Assembly (NCBI GenBank): GCA_913040765.1
Contig: CAJWIA010000088.1
Span: forward strand, 1 to 6,431
From: an uncultured Anaerolineales bacterium
GTDB lineage: Bacteria; Chloroflexota; Anaerolineae; Anaerolineales; UBA11657
Reading direction: 5' to 3'
DNA: 6,431 nucleotides
The notes beneath the pieces were generated by a model. It worked only from the letters and a program-made list of their open reading frames with translations. It was not told the origin of the DNA and did no database searches. A program made the translations under genes and the position numbers. Each line of letters begins with the position of its first letter. Position 1 is the stretch's first letter. Positions 5,402 through 6,431 of the stretch are shown in pieces.

Positions 5402-6431
5402 TTATAGTAATAGTGATTGTACTTCTATATCATCTTGTGAATTCACTACCTGCATAAGTTGCTTACGTAATTCCTCACAATAACCGGTAGTATGATTCGA
5501 GAAATCCAACTCATAACATTTATCATCACTTTCATAAACCACCATAACAAATCTGTCTTCACCTGGAAAACTATTTAATACATTGAAAGCCCACTTTACA
5601 CGCAATTGATAATCACTTTGATTATCCTCTGGGCGTAAAGTCACTACAATGCGCCTTGGAGATTCACTTGATTGGTCTCCGATAGCTGCCTGAGGTTCTG
5701 GCAATACCTCAGAACTAGGATACTCTTTGACAATTAAATCATCCTCATCAGTTTCTGAGACCAACTCGGTGTCGGGGAGCTGTAACTCATTAGTTTCATG
5801 TGTAGCAACAGTTGTTTGTACATTGACCATTGTATCAGAGTCTTGGTGATTATCCTGAGGATGAATACGTTGCGATAAGCTCTGTGGCATTACCTGTTCA
5901 TCGGCAATCTCCACCACCCTAAGCTCACGATCTATACTGTTCACCAACAAATTTGCTTCACCACGTTTTGTGTCAACTTTACCATTTACAGCCACGAGCG
6001 TGTCAATTTCGAGCCAATCATTTACCTGTTTCCATACATCAGGAAAAACCACCAAATCCGCAAAACCATGCAAATCCTCTAGAGAGACAAAAGCCATTGG
6101 ATAACCTTTCTTAGTAATGTGTACTCTAATGTTCGCAATTGTGCCAGCCAAGGTAACTGTTTTTCCGTCCATATCTGACAAATCAATACTGTAGGCAGTA
6201 ATGATATCCTCAATCTGAGCTATATTAGCTAGCAACGGATGATCACTAATATAGACTCCGACCAAATCTTTCTCCCATTTACGTAATTGTTTCGGAGAAA
6301 AATCGTCCACATCATCCACTAAATCAATTTTTGCAGTGCCAACATCTTCAGGAAGAATATCAAACATGCTAATTTGGCCGACCTCCTTCGCCTTATGAAT
6401 AGCACTACTAGCGCCCACTAATTGTTCAATT
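5402..6431 (-). CDS. dnaE: DNA polymerase III alpha subunit, C-terminal part (partial)
   Basis: The C-terminal ~342 residues of the replicative DNA polymerase alpha subunit; the polymerase and PHP domains lie beyond the right edge. The frame is open to position 6431 (I-E-Q-L precedes the GTG at 6418), so that GTG is an internal Val, not a start. Counting that Val as 1: GQISMFD (14-20) is the DnaE 'GQxSLF' motif; KQLRKWEKDLVGVYISDHPL (43-62) is the conserved 'WEKELLGxYxSxHPL' block; an OB-fold nucleic-acid-binding domain runs about 85-165; an acidic, low-complexity linker about 170-250; and a final domain 255-333 (RRIVVTLRPEDN..., FPGEDRF, YELDF) as in DnaE1-type polymerases. It ends at TAA (5402-5404). 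Nothing shows truncation inside the window. Confidence 0.93.
   Translation of the reverse strand, partial: IEQLVGASSAIHKAKEVGQISMFDILPEDVGTAKIDLVDDVDDFSPKQLRKWEKDLVGVYISDHPLLANIAQIEDIITAYSIDLSDMDGKTVTLAGTIANIRVHITKKGYPMAFVSLEDLHGFADLVVFPDVWKQVNDWLEIDTLVAVNGKVDTKRGEANLLVNSIDRELRVVEIADEQVMPQSLSQRIHPQDNHQDSDTMVNVQTTVATHETNELQLPDTELVSETDEDDLIVKEYPSSEVLPEPQAAIGDQSSESPRRIVVTLRPEDNQSDYQLRVKWAFNVLNSFPGEDRFVMVVYESDDKCYELDFSNHTTGYCEELRKQLMQVVNSQDDIEVQSLLL

Noticed and set aside
1..6431. Window ends AATTGA...TCAATT as terminal inverted repeats
   Set aside because: Only six bases, and the right end lies inside dnaE; chance.

Overview
This looks like a moderately AT-rich bacterial chromosome segment. I infer, without proof, a Chloroflexota (Dehalococcoidia/SAR202-like) genome. 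The inference rests on tandem CNNM/CorC-type transporters next to dnaE, the style of the DnaE C-terminal tail, and a radical SAM protein of the type I recall from that group. Selenocysteine is evidently used.

Layout. Positions 1-512 hold one small unrecognised gene (plus strand, start 84, 142 aa), visibly richer in G+C than the rest, with a possible internal duplication. Positions 513-934 hold a short spacer, a possible 12-codon leader ORF with a near-ideal Shine-Dalgarno sequence (574-612), and a winged-helix regulator of 106 aa (614-934). On the minus strand, facing it, is a B12-binding-like/radical SAM protein (926-2368). Positions 2369-2646 are a divergent promoter region. Positions 2647-5372 carry two tandem HlyC/CorC (CNNM + CBS pair) membrane proteins separated by 2 nt. 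Positions 5402-6431 carry the C-terminal part of DNA polymerase III alpha (dnaE), minus strand, cut by the window edge.

Main discovery. The radical SAM frame appears to stop after ...TESWFC, but the apparent stop is UGA (953-955). The frame continues A-E-P-V-S-E-S-V and then meets a second UGA (926-928). The tail therefore reads W-F-C-U-A-E-P, a 'CUAEP' C-terminus in which U is selenocysteine. Directly downstream is a perfect 7-bp hairpin with loop GUU (938 to 922 on the minus strand). Its apical loop starts 22 nt after the UGA, which fits the bacterial SECIS pattern. An ordinary gene caller would truncate this protein by nine residues and remove its probable redox centre, a vicinal Cys-Sec pair. 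The corrected gene overlaps the convergent winged-helix gene by 9 nt, and the hairpin lies across that gene's stop codon.

How the genes may work together. The regulator and the selenoprotein are convergent 3'-overlapping neighbours and may form a functional pair, but this is inference. The two CorC-like proteins form an operon and may act together in Mg2+/divalent cation export. The selenoprotein gene has a good candidate promoter that would produce a leaderless mRNA.
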